NCBI GenBank assembly: GCA_947488615.1
Contig: CANKZU010000005.1
Span: forward strand, 1-64,000
Direction of reading: 5' to 3'
Origin: an uncultured Aurantimonas sp.
GTDB taxonomy: Bacteria > Pseudomonadota > Alphaproteobacteria > Rhizobiales > Rhizobiaceae
Length of the DNA stretch: 64,000 bases
The notes beneath the pieces were generated by a model. The model worked only from the letters and a program-made list of their open reading frames with translations, had not been told where the DNA came from and made no database searches. Position 1 is the stretch's first letter. Every line of letters starts with the position of its first letter. This document shows, in pieces, positions 26,539 to 35,139 of this stretch. Both the position numbers and the translations under genes were made by a program.

Positions 26539-27540
26539 ATGCGGCCTGCTTCACCCACACGTCGCGCGGCAGCCGGTATCATTGCCGCCTTGGCGTTTCT
26601 GACCGCGGCCGGACAGGCGTCCGCCGAGCCGAACGCGAAACAGGTTTTCAGTGCCCAGCACACGGCGGCGGCGCTTCCGGCAGAGAGCCTCGGCTTCTAC
26701 ACCAAGGGGTGCCTCGCGGGCGGCGCGCAGCTTGCCGCCGATGGGCCGACCTGGCAGGCGATGCGCCTGTCGCGCGACCGGCATTACGGCCTCCCGACGA
26801 CGGTCGCCTTTATCGAGAATCTGTCCCGCGAAGCGGCACGGCGCGGCATCTGGCCGGGGCTCTTGGTCGGCGACATGTCGCAGCCGCGTGGCGGCCCGAT
26901 GCCCTTTGGACACAGCTCCCACCAGATTGGCCTCGACGCCGATATCTGGCTGCAACCGATGCCGACCCCGCGCCTGACCGCCGCGGCGCGGGAGGATTTC
27001 CCCTTCCGGTCAGTTCTGAAGCAAGGCACCTTCCAGGTCGATGATCGGATCTGGAGTTCACGCTACCGCGATCTGATCAAGCTCGCCGCCGAAGACGCCA
27101 AGGTCCAGCGGATTTTCGTCCATCCGGGCATCAAGAAGAAGCTCTGCGAGACGACCGGCGGCGACCGCGCCTGGCTGAACAAGGTGCGGCCCTATTATGG
27201 CCATCACGAGCACTTCCATGTGCGGCTGTTCTGCCAGCCCGGATCGCCGAACTGCACCGCGCAGAAATCGACCGGCCGGGGCGATGGCTGCGGTGATCTC
27301 GACTGGTGGTTCAATACGGCCCTGCAGCCGCCACCGCCGAATGCCAAGCCGGCGAAACCCAAACCGGCGATGATGCTGGCCGACATGCCGCGTCAATGCC
27401 GCGCGGTGGCGAATGCGCCGGCGATCGGCTCGACGGGCAGCATGATCGCGGCATCGGGAACGAAGGCGGTCGCCGCTTCCGTCGGGCTCGCCTATGCGCC
27501 AGGTTCCATACCTATACCGACGAACCGACCGACTCGCTGA
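26539..27540 (+). CDS. mepA: Penicillin-insensitive murein endopeptidase
   Basis: A 333-aa exported LAS-type metallopeptidase that cuts D-Ala-mDAP cross-links in peptidoglycan. A signal peptide ends near residue 31 (QASA). The zinc site is GHSSHQIGLDADIWL (His and Asp ligands) with the later VRPYYGHHEHFHVRLFC supplying the third ligand, and cysteines in the C-terminal half match the disulfides of the family. The ATG at 26539 follows TGAGGGA. The Pro-rich tail (PPPPNAKPAKPKP) and about 60 residues after the domain are extra compared with E. coli MepA (274 aa). Confidence 0.93.
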   Translation: MRPASPTRRAAAGIIAALAFLTAAGQASAEPNAKQVFSAQHTAAALPAESLGFYTKGCLAGGAQLAADGPTWQAMRLSRDRHYGLPTTVAFIENLSREAARRGIWPGLLVGDMSQPRGGPMPFGHSSHQIGLDADIWLQPMPTPRLTAAAREDFPFRSVLKQGTFQVDDRIWSSRYRDLIKLAAEDAKVQRIFVHPGIKKKLCETTGGDRAWLNKVRPYYGHHEHFHVRLFCQPGSPNCTAQKSTGRGDGCGDLDWWFNTALQPPPPNAKPAKPKPAMMLADMPRQCRAVANAPAIGSTGSMIAASGTKAVAASVGLAYAPGSIPIPTNRPTR

Positions 27541-27623
27541 CGCCTCGCAACCGGTTTGTTTTGCGTTCCTCATGCCAGTGCCCTATGTCGATCGGCATGC
27601 GAATCGATTGAAGCGGGCATCCT

Positions 27624-28649
27624 ATGGAACAACGGCGTGACGGCGCGGACGCGTTGAAATTTCCGATCCTGATCGGCGACATCGGCGGCACCAATGCCCG
27701 CTTCGCGCTGCTTCTCGATTCCTTCGCCGAACCCAAGATGTTCCCGGTCATCCAGACCGCCGATTTCGAGTCGGTCGACGACGCCATCCAGCAGACGGTA
27801 CTCGACAAGACGTCGGTCCAACCGAAATCGGCCGTGCTGGCCGTCGCCGGGCCGATCGACGGCGACGAGATCGACCTCACCAACGCGCCCTGGGTGATCC
27901 GCCCGCAACAGATGCTGAGCGAACTCGGCATCGAAGAGGTGATCGTCGTCAACGACTTCGAGGCCCAGGCGCTGGCGATTTCCTCGCTGGGCGAGCAATC
28001 GCGGACACAGATCGGCGGCGGTGACGTCCATGAAGGCGCCAGCCGGGCGGTCGTCGGCCCAGGAACGGGCCTCGGCGTCGCCGGGCTCGTACGGGCCCGC
28101 AACATGTGGATTCCGGTCGCCGGCGAGGGCGGCCACATCGACCTTGGGCCGCGCACCGAGCGGGATTTGGCGATCTGGCCGCATCTGGAAACGATTGAGG
28201 GCCGGGTCTCCGGCGAACAGGTGCTATGCGGCCGCGGGCTGGTCAATCTCTACCGCGCCATCGCAGCGGCAGACGGAGCGGAGCCGGTCCACACGAGCCC
28301 GGCCGAAATCACCGAAGCCGCGGTGAACCAGAAGGACTCGCTCTCGATCGAGGCAGTCGACCTCTTCGCCACCTATCTCGGTCGGGTCGCCGGCGATCTG
28401 GCGCTGATCTTCATGGCGCGCGGTGGCGTGTTCATTGCCGGCGGCATCTTCCAGCGGATTATCCCGATCCTCAAGACCGATCAGCTCCGCGCCGCCTTCG
28501 AGGACAAGGCACCGCACAGCGAGATGATGCGTGAGATCCCGCTGTTCGTCGTTACCGAGCCGCTCGCCGCGCTGGCGGGGCTCGCCACATACGCCCGCAC
28601 GCCACGCTTTTTCGGCCTTGAGACGACCGGGCGGCGCTGGGTCGCCTGA
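27624..28649 (+). CDS. glk: Glucokinase
   Basis: A 341-aa proteobacterial-type glucokinase, ATP:glucose 6-phosphotransferase. The phosphate-1 motif is [13 protein letters not shown] (residues 18-30), [11 protein letters not shown] carries the catalytic Asp, and [14 protein letters not shown] and [13 protein letters not shown] are the sugar-binding and metal-near motifs typical of Glk. GVFIAGGI is the adenosine motif. Solitary gene; gshB follows 124 bp downstream. Confidence 0.95.
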   Translation: MEQRRDGADALKFPILIGDIGGTNARFALLLDSFAEPKMFPVIQTADFESVDDAIQQTVLDKTSVQPKSAVLAVAGPIDGDEIDLTNAPWVIRPQQMLSELGIEEVIVVNDFEAQALAISSLGEQSRTQIGGGDVHEGASRAVVGPGTGLGVAGLVRARNMWIPVAGEGGHIDLGPRTERDLAIWPHLETIEGRVSGEQVLCGRGLVNLYRAIAAADGAEPVHTSPAEITEAAVNQKDSLSIEAVDLFATYLGRVAGDLALIFMARGGVFIAGGIFQRIIPILKTDQLRAAFEDKAPHSEMMREIPLFVVTEPLAALAGLATYARTPRFFGLETTGRRWVA

Positions 28650-28773
28650 CGCACAGCATTCGAACCGCGCCTCCGTCCGGCCGCGGTGGGCCCTCCGCCG
28701 GATTTGCCAGCAGATCGGCGAGGCACTACTTCGCGTTCGATACAAGCCGTTTCAAACGCAAAGGACAGCCCGC

Positions 28774-29712
28774 ATGGCGCTTAAAGTCGCGGTCCAGATG
28801 GACCATGTCTCTTCGATCTCGATCAAGGGCGATTCCACCTTCGCGCTCTGTGTCGAGGCGCAGAACCGCGGCCACCAACTGTTCCACTATACGCCGGAGC
28901 AACTCTCGATGCGCGGCGGCCATGTCACCGCGCGGGTCGAGACGATGGAGTTGCGCGAGGAAGAGGGCAATCACTTCAGCCTCGGGCCATCCGAGAAAGT
29001 CGATCTCGCGGAGATGGATGTCGTCCTGTTGCGGCAGGATCCGCCCTTCGACATGGCCTACATCACGTCCACCCACATCCTCGAACGCATTCATCCGAAG
29101 ACATTGGTGGTCAACGATCCGGCCTCGGTGCGCAACGCGCCTGAGAAGATCTTCGTCATGGAATTCGCCGATCTGATGCCGGAGACGTTGATCACCAAGG
29201 ACCCGGAGGAGGTTGCGGCCTTTCGCGCCGAATTCGGCGAGATCGTCATGAAGCCGCTCTACGGCAATGGCGGCGCCGGCGTCTTCCATTTGAGGAAAGA
29301 CGACCGCAACCTCACCTCCTTCATGGAAACCTTCGGCGTCCTGTTCCGCGAGCCGTATATCGTGCAGCGCTATCTCGACGACGTACGCAAGGGTGACAAG
29401 CGCATCATCCTCGTCGATGGGGAGTATGCCGGCGCCATCAACCGGGTTCCGGCCGAGACCGACACGCGCTCCAACATGCATGTGGGCGGCACGGCCACCG
29501 CGACCGAGCTGACGGCGCGCGAACGCGACATCTGCGAGCGGATCGGCCCGGCGCTCAAGGAGCGCGGCCTCTTGTTCGTCGGCATCGACGTCATCGGCGA
29601 CTATCTGACCGAGATCAACGTCACCTCGCCGACCGGCATCCGCGAGGTCAAGCGCTTCGGCGGCGCCGATATCGCCGCGCTGCTGTGGGACGCGATCGAG
29701 GCCAAGCGCTAA
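28774..29712 (+). CDS. gshB: Glutathione synthetase
   Basis: A 312-aa ATP-grasp ligase that joins gamma-glutamylcysteine and glycine. It has [16 protein letters not shown] at the N-terminus, [46 protein letters not shown] for ATP, and the end [17 protein letters not shown]. Length is as usual for bacterial GshB (about 315 aa). AAGGA precedes the ATG. It is well separated from rsmI-yraN, with which it is often clustered in relatives. Confidence 0.97.
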   Translation: MALKVAVQMDHVSSISIKGDSTFALCVEAQNRGHQLFHYTPEQLSMRGGHVTARVETMELREEEGNHFSLGPSEKVDLAEMDVVLLRQDPPFDMAYITSTHILERIHPKTLVVNDPASVRNAPEKIFVMEFADLMPETLITKDPEEVAAFRAEFGEIVMKPLYGNGGAGVFHLRKDDRNLTSFMETFGVLFREPYIVQRYLDDVRKGDKRIILVDGEYAGAINRVPAETDTRSNMHVGGTATATELTARERDICERIGPALKERGLLFVGIDVIGDYLTEINVTSPTGIREVKRFGGADIAALLWDAIEAKR

Positions 29713-29827
29713 AAGAACGGCAATTCTGAACGGCGGATAACAATCTTGTTCCGGAACCGTTCGGGCAAACCATGGCTTACTCCCCCGCGACGAAAGATTT
29801 TTCATTTCGGTTTCGCGAGGATATGAC

Positions 29828-30502
29828 ATGAACAAGATGCTTCTCGGGATGCTCGCCATCGTCGGCGGTTTCGCGCTTCCGGCGACGGCCGACGCCGCGG
29901 CGCGCGCCATCGCCACCGCCGACGTCAATCTGCGGGCCGGCCCCTCCACCCGCTACCCGGCGGTCGATGTCGTCGGCGGGGGTGACCGGGTCCGCGTCTA
30001 CGGTTGCCTGGAGAACCGCTCCTGGTGCGATGTCGGCTACGCCGGCCAGCGCGGCTGGGTGTCCTCGAACTATCTCACGGCGGCCGGACGGTCGCGGAGC
30101 TATACCGGCGGGCGCGCGGTCGATGCCTTCGATAAGCCGGTGATCAGTTTCTCCATCGGCGGTTATTGGGACGATCACTACCGCGCCCGCCGCTTCTATC
30201 GCGAGCGCGACCGCTATGACGGCATCGACCGCCCGCGCCACCGCCGCGATCGGGACCGCTTTGATGACCGTGATCGGTTTGAAGAGGGCGACCGCTTCGA
30301 CGATCGGGACGAGGTCCGCCGCGCCCGCCGGGCGGAGCGGCGCGAGGAACGACGTGAAATGCGGCGCGAAGAGCGTCGTGACGATCGCCGCGAGTTCCGC
30401 AGGGAGCGACGCGAAGACGTCCGGATCGAGAGGCGCGACGAGCGCCGGGAGCGCATCGAAGAGCGGCCGGAGCCGATCGTTCCGCTCTACCGGGTCAACT
30501 GA
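29828..30502 (+). CDS. Exported SH3-domain protein with a charged Arg-rich tail
   Basis: A 224-aa protein. A signal peptide ends near residue 24. Residues 27-82 form a bacterial SH3 domain (ADVNLRAGPSTRYPAVDVV, then CDVGYAGQRGWVSSNYL), often a cell-wall binding module. From about residue 115 the chain is almost only Arg, Asp and Glu: a DRDR/DDRD-rich part followed by RREERRE-type repeats to about residue 210, ending in PEPIVPLYRVN. This tail is probably a long charged helix or disordered. SH3 proteins with such tails occur in Hyphomicrobiales, with unknown role. The ATG has a GAGGATATGAC leader. Confidence 0.75.
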   Translation: MNKMLLGMLAIVGGFALPATADAAARAIATADVNLRAGPSTRYPAVDVVGGGDRVRVYGCLENRSWCDVGYAGQRGWVSSNYLTAAGRSRSYTGGRAVDAFDKPVISFSIGGYWDDHYRARRFYRERDRYDGIDRPRHRRDRDRFDDRDRFEEGDRFDDRDEVRRARRAERREERREMRREERRDDRREFRRERREDVRIERRDERRERIEERPEPIVPLYRVN

Positions 30503-30525
30503 GCCCCCATCCCAAGACACGATAA

Positions 30526-30554
30526 GAGGCGCGGGAACTGGCTTCCCGCGCCTC
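30526..30554 (+). terminator. Intrinsic terminator after the SH3-domain gene
   Basis: A perfect 12-bp stem, GAGGCGCGGGAA (30526-30537) with its complement at 30543-30554, closes a five-base loop and is followed by a T-rich GTTTCGTCTT. It ends 52 bp after the upstream stop codon. Confidence 0.85.
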
Positions 30555-30726
30555 GTTTCGTCTTGGGCCCCTTACCGCTATGTGGATCGCACACTCGCCG
30601 CCGACGCTTCACCTCTCGTCAACCGGACGATAAGCTACGGCCATAACAGCCGCACCCTTCCCGTCGGGCGTCCTGAGCGCTCCGGCCACATGCGGCTCGA
30701 CCGTCTGTCTTTCACGAGGAGCGCCT

Positions 30727-31563
30727 TTGCAAACCGCCGACCGCGAGGCCCCGCCCCATGCGAAGCTACTGCCGCTCGACGGAATCGACGTCTGGCTGAC
30801 CTTTCTGCCCGAGGTTGCGCCGGCGCTGCACGCGCCCTATCGCGCGCTTCTCGACGCGGGCGAGCGCCAGCGTTATGAGCGCTACCGCGTCGATGGGGCG
30901 CGGGAAGAGTTCCTGGTCGGCAAGGCGCTCGTCCGCGCCACCTTGTCGCGCTATCGGCCCGTGGCACCCGAAGCCTGGCGTTTTGCGACGAACCGCTACG
31001 GCCGGCCGGACATTTCCGGCGGCGACGATAACGGACTCACCTTCAACTTGTCGCACACCCGCGGCCTCGCGGCGCTCGCCGTCGCCCGGCATTGCGATGT
31101 CGGAATCGATGTCGAGACGGTCGGCCGCGACAGCGCCGTCCGCGACCTTGCCGGCCGCTACTTTTCGCCCGCAGAGGCGACATACGTGCGCGCCGCCGAC
31201 GGCCCGGCCTTGCGGGAGCGCTTCTTCGCCTTCTGGACACTCAAGGAAGCCTATATCAAGGCGCGCGGCATGGGGCTGGCGCTGCCGCTCGACGGCTTCT
31301 CCTTCGATGTGAAAGGCGAAACGCCGACGATCGGCTTCGCCCCGACTTGTCCGGACGATCCCGCCCGCTGGACCTTTCTCCGGCGCCGCGTCTCCGCCGA
31401 ACACCGGCTGGCGCTGGCCGTCTCGCCGCCGGATCGCCGGCCGCCGATCCGCTTTCTCAAAACGGTGCCGCTGACCGATTTGATCGAAGAGCTCGACCCC
31501 GTCGTCGCGCCGCTGGATGCGGTGGCGATGCGCGACGCGGATTCGGGCGGGCCGGGCTCGTGA
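30727..31563 (+). CDS. Sfp-type 4'-phosphopantetheinyl transferase
   Basis: A 278-aa enzyme that moves phosphopantetheine from CoA onto carrier-protein serines. Motifs are FNLSHTRGLAALAVA, the Mg-binding VGIDVETVGR and FWTLKEAYIKARGMGL. The length fits the Sfp group (230-280 aa) rather than AcpS. The start is TTG at 30727, preceded by GAGGAG at 30715-30720; no ATG or GTG is suitably placed. No NRPS or PKS gene is in view, so the target carrier protein is not known. It overlaps the next gene by 4 bp. Confidence 0.87.
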   Translation: MQTADREAPPHAKLLPLDGIDVWLTFLPEVAPALHAPYRALLDAGERQRYERYRVDGAREEFLVGKALVRATLSRYRPVAPEAWRFATNRYGRPDISGGDDNGLTFNLSHTRGLAALAVARHCDVGIDVETVGRDSAVRDLAGRYFSPAEATYVRAADGPALRERFFAFWTLKEAYIKARGMGLALPLDGFSFDVKGETPTIGFAPTCPDDPARWTFLRRRVSAEHRLALAVSPPDRRPPIRFLKTVPLTDLIEELDPVVAPLDAVAMRDADSGGPGS

Positions 31564-32372
31564 AACTCTTCGCCGTCGGCGATCTGCATCTCGGCCATCC
31601 GACCAACCGCGAGGCGATCCACACGATCAAGGCGCGGCCGGACGACTGGCTGATTCTGGCCGGCGACGTCGGCGAGACCGAACGCCATCTGGATCTCGCC
31701 TTCGACGCCCTGCAGCCGAAATTCAAACAGCTCGTCTGGGTGCCGGGCAATCACGAACTCTGGTCGGTCGCCTCGCGGGGAACAGCCCTTCGCGGCGAGG
31801 CGCGCTACCAGCGCTTCGTCGCTCTCTGCCGCGAGCGCGGCGTGCTGACGCCCGAAGACCCCTATCCGGTCGCCGAGATCGACGGGACGCGGGTGCGGAT
31901 CGTGCCGATGTTCCTGCTCTACGATTATTCGTTCCGGCCAGACCATGTGCCGCTCGACGACGCCGTCGCCTGGGCGCGGGAGGCTGGCATTCGCTGCGCC
32001 GACGAGCAGCTTCTGTCGCCGGCTCCCTTCGCCAGCCGAAGCGAATGGTGCGCAGCGCGCTGCGACCTCACCGAACAGCGGCTCGAAGCCCTCGATGACG
32101 GGCTGCCCGCAATCCTGATCAATCACTGGCCACTGCGCGAGGAGCTCGCGCGGCTGCCGCGCATTCCGCGCTTTTCGCTGTGGTGCGGGACGCGGCGAAC
32201 CGAGGACTGGCACACCCGCTTTGCCGCCCGCGCGGTCATCTCCGGCCACATTCACATCCGCTCCAGCCAGACGATCGATGGCGTCGCATTCGAGGAGGTG
32301 TCGCTGGGCTATCCGAAGCAGTGGCACGGCCGCATCGAACCGAACGACGCGGTGCGACGGATCAGGGTGTAG
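31560..32372 (+). CDS. Calcineurin-like metallophosphoesterase
   Basis: A 270-aa metallophosphoesterase. Metal motifs run in the usual order: VGDLHLGH (residues 6-13), LAGDVGE, VPGNHELW and ISGHIHI, with INHWPL between. GTG at 31560 overlaps the stop codon of the phosphopantetheinyl transferase gene as GTGA, so the two are cotranscribed. The pairing suggests, without proving, action in carrier-protein or cofactor metabolism, such as removal of phosphopantetheine. The substrate is unknown. Confidence 0.82.
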   Translation: MKLFAVGDLHLGHPTNREAIHTIKARPDDWLILAGDVGETERHLDLAFDALQPKFKQLVWVPGNHELWSVASRGTALRGEARYQRFVALCRERGVLTPEDPYPVAEIDGTRVRIVPMFLLYDYSFRPDHVPLDDAVAWAREAGIRCADEQLLSPAPFASRSEWCAARCDLTEQRLEALDDGLPAILINHWPLREELARLPRIPRFSLWCGTRRTEDWHTRFAARAVISGHIHIRSSQTIDGVAFEEVSLGYPKQWHGRIEPNDAVRRIRV

Positions 32373-32472
32373 GGGCGCGGGCCTCCAACGTCAAACCTTT
32401 CTCCAAGAAGCAATTGGGAACACAATCATAATCGACTCGCTTGACTCTCCCATCCCCCTCTGGAATCTATAG

Positions 32473-32487
32473 GAACATATCAGGAAC
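32473..32487 (+). promoter_or_regulatory. LexA (SOS) box of the imuA-imuB-dnaE2 cassette
   Basis: GAAC-N7-GAAC (GAACATATCAGGAAC), the exact alphaproteobacterial LexA recognition form, lies 56 bp upstream of the imuA start. This is the usual place for SOS control of the mutagenesis cassette. It is the only clear regulatory site in the 171-bp gap after the phosphoesterase gene. Confidence 0.93.
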
Positions 32488-32543
32488 AAAACCTCTCTTG
32501 CAGAGCGGAACGGCCGCAAACCCTTGCGGCCGAAGGAGATCCT

Positions 32544-33515
32544 ATGGCTGTCAGCGATGCTTGGCCGGCCCGGCCGGCGGCCTCCCCCTCGGCGCGGGCG
32601 CGGTCCGCGGCGAATGACGCGGTGGCGGCCGGTTCTAGGAATCCGACCCTTGCCCGGTTGCGCGAACAGATCGCCCGGATCGAGGGCCAGCCGGTCGCCC
32701 GGCTGGAGCGAGCGGACGAAACGGCGGCGGCGAAGGCCGCACCCCGCCGCAGCGTGCTCAAACTGCATTCGCTTGGCTGCGCGGCGGCGGACGCCGCGCT
32801 CGGCGGCGGCTTTCCGGCCGCCGGCCTGACCGAAATCCATCTCGACGAGACGCGGAACGGCGGAACGCTGGCGGGCTTTGCCCTCGCTTTGGCCATCCGC
32901 TTCGGCGCCCGGCCGGACAAGCCGCTTTTGTGGATCGGCGACAGCCTGGCGTTTTCGGAAGCCGGCCTGCCCTATTGGCCGGGCCTTGCCGGCTTCGGCC
33001 TCGACCCGAGCGCCCTTTGCGTCGTGCGGACCCGCCGGCTGGAAGACGCGGCCTGGGCCGGCGAGGAGGCCGCTGCCTCGTCGGCGCTGACGATGGCGAT
33101 CCTGGAAGTGCGCGGCAATCCGGCGCGGCTTGGCCTCGACGGTACGCGGCGCCTGCATTTTCGCGCCCGCGAGGCCGACCTGCCGTTCCTGCTCTTGCGC
33201 CAGAGCGCCCGCGCCGAGGCGACGGCGGCGCCGCTCAGGCTGCGCGTGCGGCCATCGCCGGCGGCTTTCGTGCCCGACCTTGCCGATCATCAAAAACTCA
33301 TCGGCCATCCGGTGTTCGCCGTCACGGTCGAAAAATCCCGGGATGGCCGGCCGCGGCATTTCAGTCTGGAGTGGAACCCCCATGAGCGACGTTTCGACCC
33401 GCTTCGCCCAGAGCGTGCAGCCGCGCTTTCTCGCCCTCTCGCTGCCACGCCTGTCGACCGACCGGATCCGGCGCGAGACGCTGGGTCGGTCGTGGCGCTC
33501 CAGCGCGCGTCGTGA
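32544..33515 (+). CDS. imuA: ImuA, RecA-like mutasome protein
   Basis: A 323-aa ImuA-type protein, a RecA/SulA-related accessory factor needed for damage-induced mutagenesis with ImuB and DnaE2. It has a 65-residue variable N-terminus, then LHSLGCAAADAALGGGFPAAGLTEI and the WIGDSLAFSEAGLPYWPGL segment. A classical Walker A is not evident, which is normal for this group. The ATG at 32544 follows GAAGGAG. The 3' end overlaps imuB by about 130 bp, an unusually long overlap. Confidence 0.87.
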   Translation: MAVSDAWPARPAASPSARARSAANDAVAAGSRNPTLARLREQIARIEGQPVARLERADETAAAKAAPRRSVLKLHSLGCAAADAALGGGFPAAGLTEIHLDETRNGGTLAGFALALAIRFGARPDKPLLWIGDSLAFSEAGLPYWPGLAGFGLDPSALCVVRTRRLEDAAWAGEEAAASSALTMAILEVRGNPARLGLDGTRRLHFRAREADLPFLLLRQSARAEATAAPLRLRVRPSPAAFVPDLADHQKLIGHPVFAVTVEKSRDGRPRHFSLEWNPHERRFDPLRPERAAALSRPLAATPVDRPDPARDAGSVVALQRAS

Positions 33516-35139
33516 GGATAGCGCGCATTTACCCTCGGTTCCGGGCAAAGCCGAGATCGATCGGGGCCGGCTCGATACCCTCCTGCGGCCGCCGAACCGC
33601 GCGCGCTACGAGACACGCGGCCTCGCCGAAGTCGCCTCGGAAGGGGCGACCGGCGGCACGCCAATGGCGCCGCTGGCGCTATATGAGACCGTCGCCAACG
33701 CCAACCGGATCGCTGCTGTCTGCGAGCGGGCGGAGGCCGGCGGGCTGTCGCCGGGGGTCGGCCTTGCCGAGGCGCGGGCGCGGTTTCCCGGATTGGCGAT
33801 CATCCTCGCCGATCCGACGGCCGACGCGCGGCTGCTGACAGCCCTTGCCGACTGGTGCGACCGCTACACGCCGCTCGTCGCGCTCGACCCGCCGCATGGC
33901 CTCGTCCTCGACATTTCCGGCTGCGCCCATCTGTTCGGCGGCGAAAAAGCGCTGATGGACGACATCCTCGCCCGCCTGTTCCAGCAGGGATTCGCGGCGT
34001 CGGCCGCGATCGCCAGCCATGCCGGCACGGCGCTCGCCCTGGTCGGCCACGGCAACGACCGCATCGTTGCGGCGGGCGAGGAATCGGCCGCGATCGCACC
34101 GCTGCCCGTCGCCGCGCTCCGGGTCGAGGCGAGCCTCCCCGCCATGCTCCGGCGACTTGGCCTCAAGACGATCGGATCGCTCTCGTCGCTGCCCCGCGCC
34201 GGGTTGGCCCGACGCTTCGGCGAGGATCTTTTGACCCGCCTCGATGAAGCGGCTGGCCGGGTCTTCCGGCCAATCAGTCCGCGCCGGCCGATCCCCGCGC
34301 TTGCCGCCGAGCGCCGGCTGTTCGAGCCGGTCAGCCGGATCGAGGATGTCGAGCGTGTTCTGCTTCTCCTCGCCGAACGATTGCGGGACGATCTGGCGCG
34401 CCGCGGCGTCGGCGCCCGGCGGCTGGAACTGTCGCTGTTTCGCGTCGACGGAAAGGTCAACCGGCTCGCCGTCGGCGCGTCGCGGCCAGTGCGCGAGCCG
34501 TGCCACATACAGCGTCTGTTCCGCGAGCGCATGAAGGGCCTCGGCGAAGAGTTCGACGCCGGCTACGGCTACGATCTCGTCAAGCTGGCGGTGTTCGAAG
34601 CCGCGCCGATGCCGGACGTGCAGACGGATCTGTCCGGCGCCGACGCGGCCCTCGGCGCTCTTGGCGGCCTCATTGATCGGCTCGGCGCCCGGCTGGGCGA
34701 GGCCAGCGTCCTGCGAATCGAAGTCGCCGACAGCCATTGGCCGGAGCGGGCCGAACGCTGGCGGCCGGTGAGCGCCGGCGAGGCCCATGGGTGCGCGGCC
34801 CGGCAGAGCCTTGCGCCGGCTGGCGCGCCCCGCCCGGTCCGACTGCTCGCCCTGCCGGAGCCGATCGAGGCAAGCTTCGAGGTGCCGGACGGCGCACCGC
34901 TGCAATTTCGCTGGCGCCGGGCGCTGCATGTCGTGCGCCGGGCCGAGGGGCCGGAGCGGATCGGCGCCGAATGGTGGCGGGACGCGGGCGAGGCCGCGCG
35001 CGACTATTACCGGATCGAGGATGCTGACGGCCGCCGCTTCTGGTTGTTTCGGGCCGGCTGGGCCGACCCCGTGGTCGATCCCGAATGGCAGCTGCCGGCC
35101 CCGCAGCCCGCCTGGTATCTGCACGGGATCTTCGCATGA
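33382..35139 (+). CDS. imuB: ImuB, catalytically dead Y-family polymerase homologue
   Basis: A 585-aa ImuB, the hub of the ImuA-ImuB-DnaE2 complex that binds the sliding clamp. The N-terminus has [15 protein letters not shown], about residue 15 onward, typical of the family, and then the Y-polymerase-like fold ([28 protein letters not shown], a helix-hairpin-helix around [14 protein letters not shown]). The acidic catalytic residues of active Y-family polymerases are not retained in ImuB as a family. The conserved start lies inside the 3' end of imuA, so the 134-bp overlap is real. dnaE2 overlaps the 3' end by 4 bp. Confidence 0.92.
   Translation: MSDVSTRFAQSVQPRFLALSLPRLSTDRIRRETLGRSWRSSARREDSAHLPSVPGKAEIDRGRLDTLLRPPNRARYETRGLAEVASEGATGGTPMAPLALYETVANANRIAAVCERAEAGGLSPGVGLAEARARFPGLAIILADPTADARLLTALADWCDRYTPLVALDPPHGLVLDISGCAHLFGGEKALMDDILARLFQQGFAASAAIASHAGTALALVGHGNDRIVAAGEESAAIAPLPVAALRVEASLPAMLRRLGLKTIGSLSSLPRAGLARRFGEDLLTRLDEAAGRVFRPISPRRPIPALAAERRLFEPVSRIEDVERVLLLLAERLRDDLARRGVGARRLELSLFRVDGKVNRLAVGASRPVREPCHIQRLFRERMKGLGEEFDAGYGYDLVKLAVFEAAPMPDVQTDLSGADAALGALGGLIDRLGARLGEASVLRIEVADSHWPERAERWRPVSAGEAHGCAARQSLAPAGAPRPVRLLALPEPIEASFEVPDGAPLQFRWRRALHVVRRAEGPERIGAEWWRDAGEAARDYYRIEDADGRRFWLFRAGWADPVVDPEWQLPAPQPAWYLHGIFA

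Noticed and set aside
30214..30456. Reverse-strand Arg/Ser-rich frame opposite the SH3 protein tail
   Set aside because: It only mirrors the repetitive RDE-coding sequence on the forward strand.
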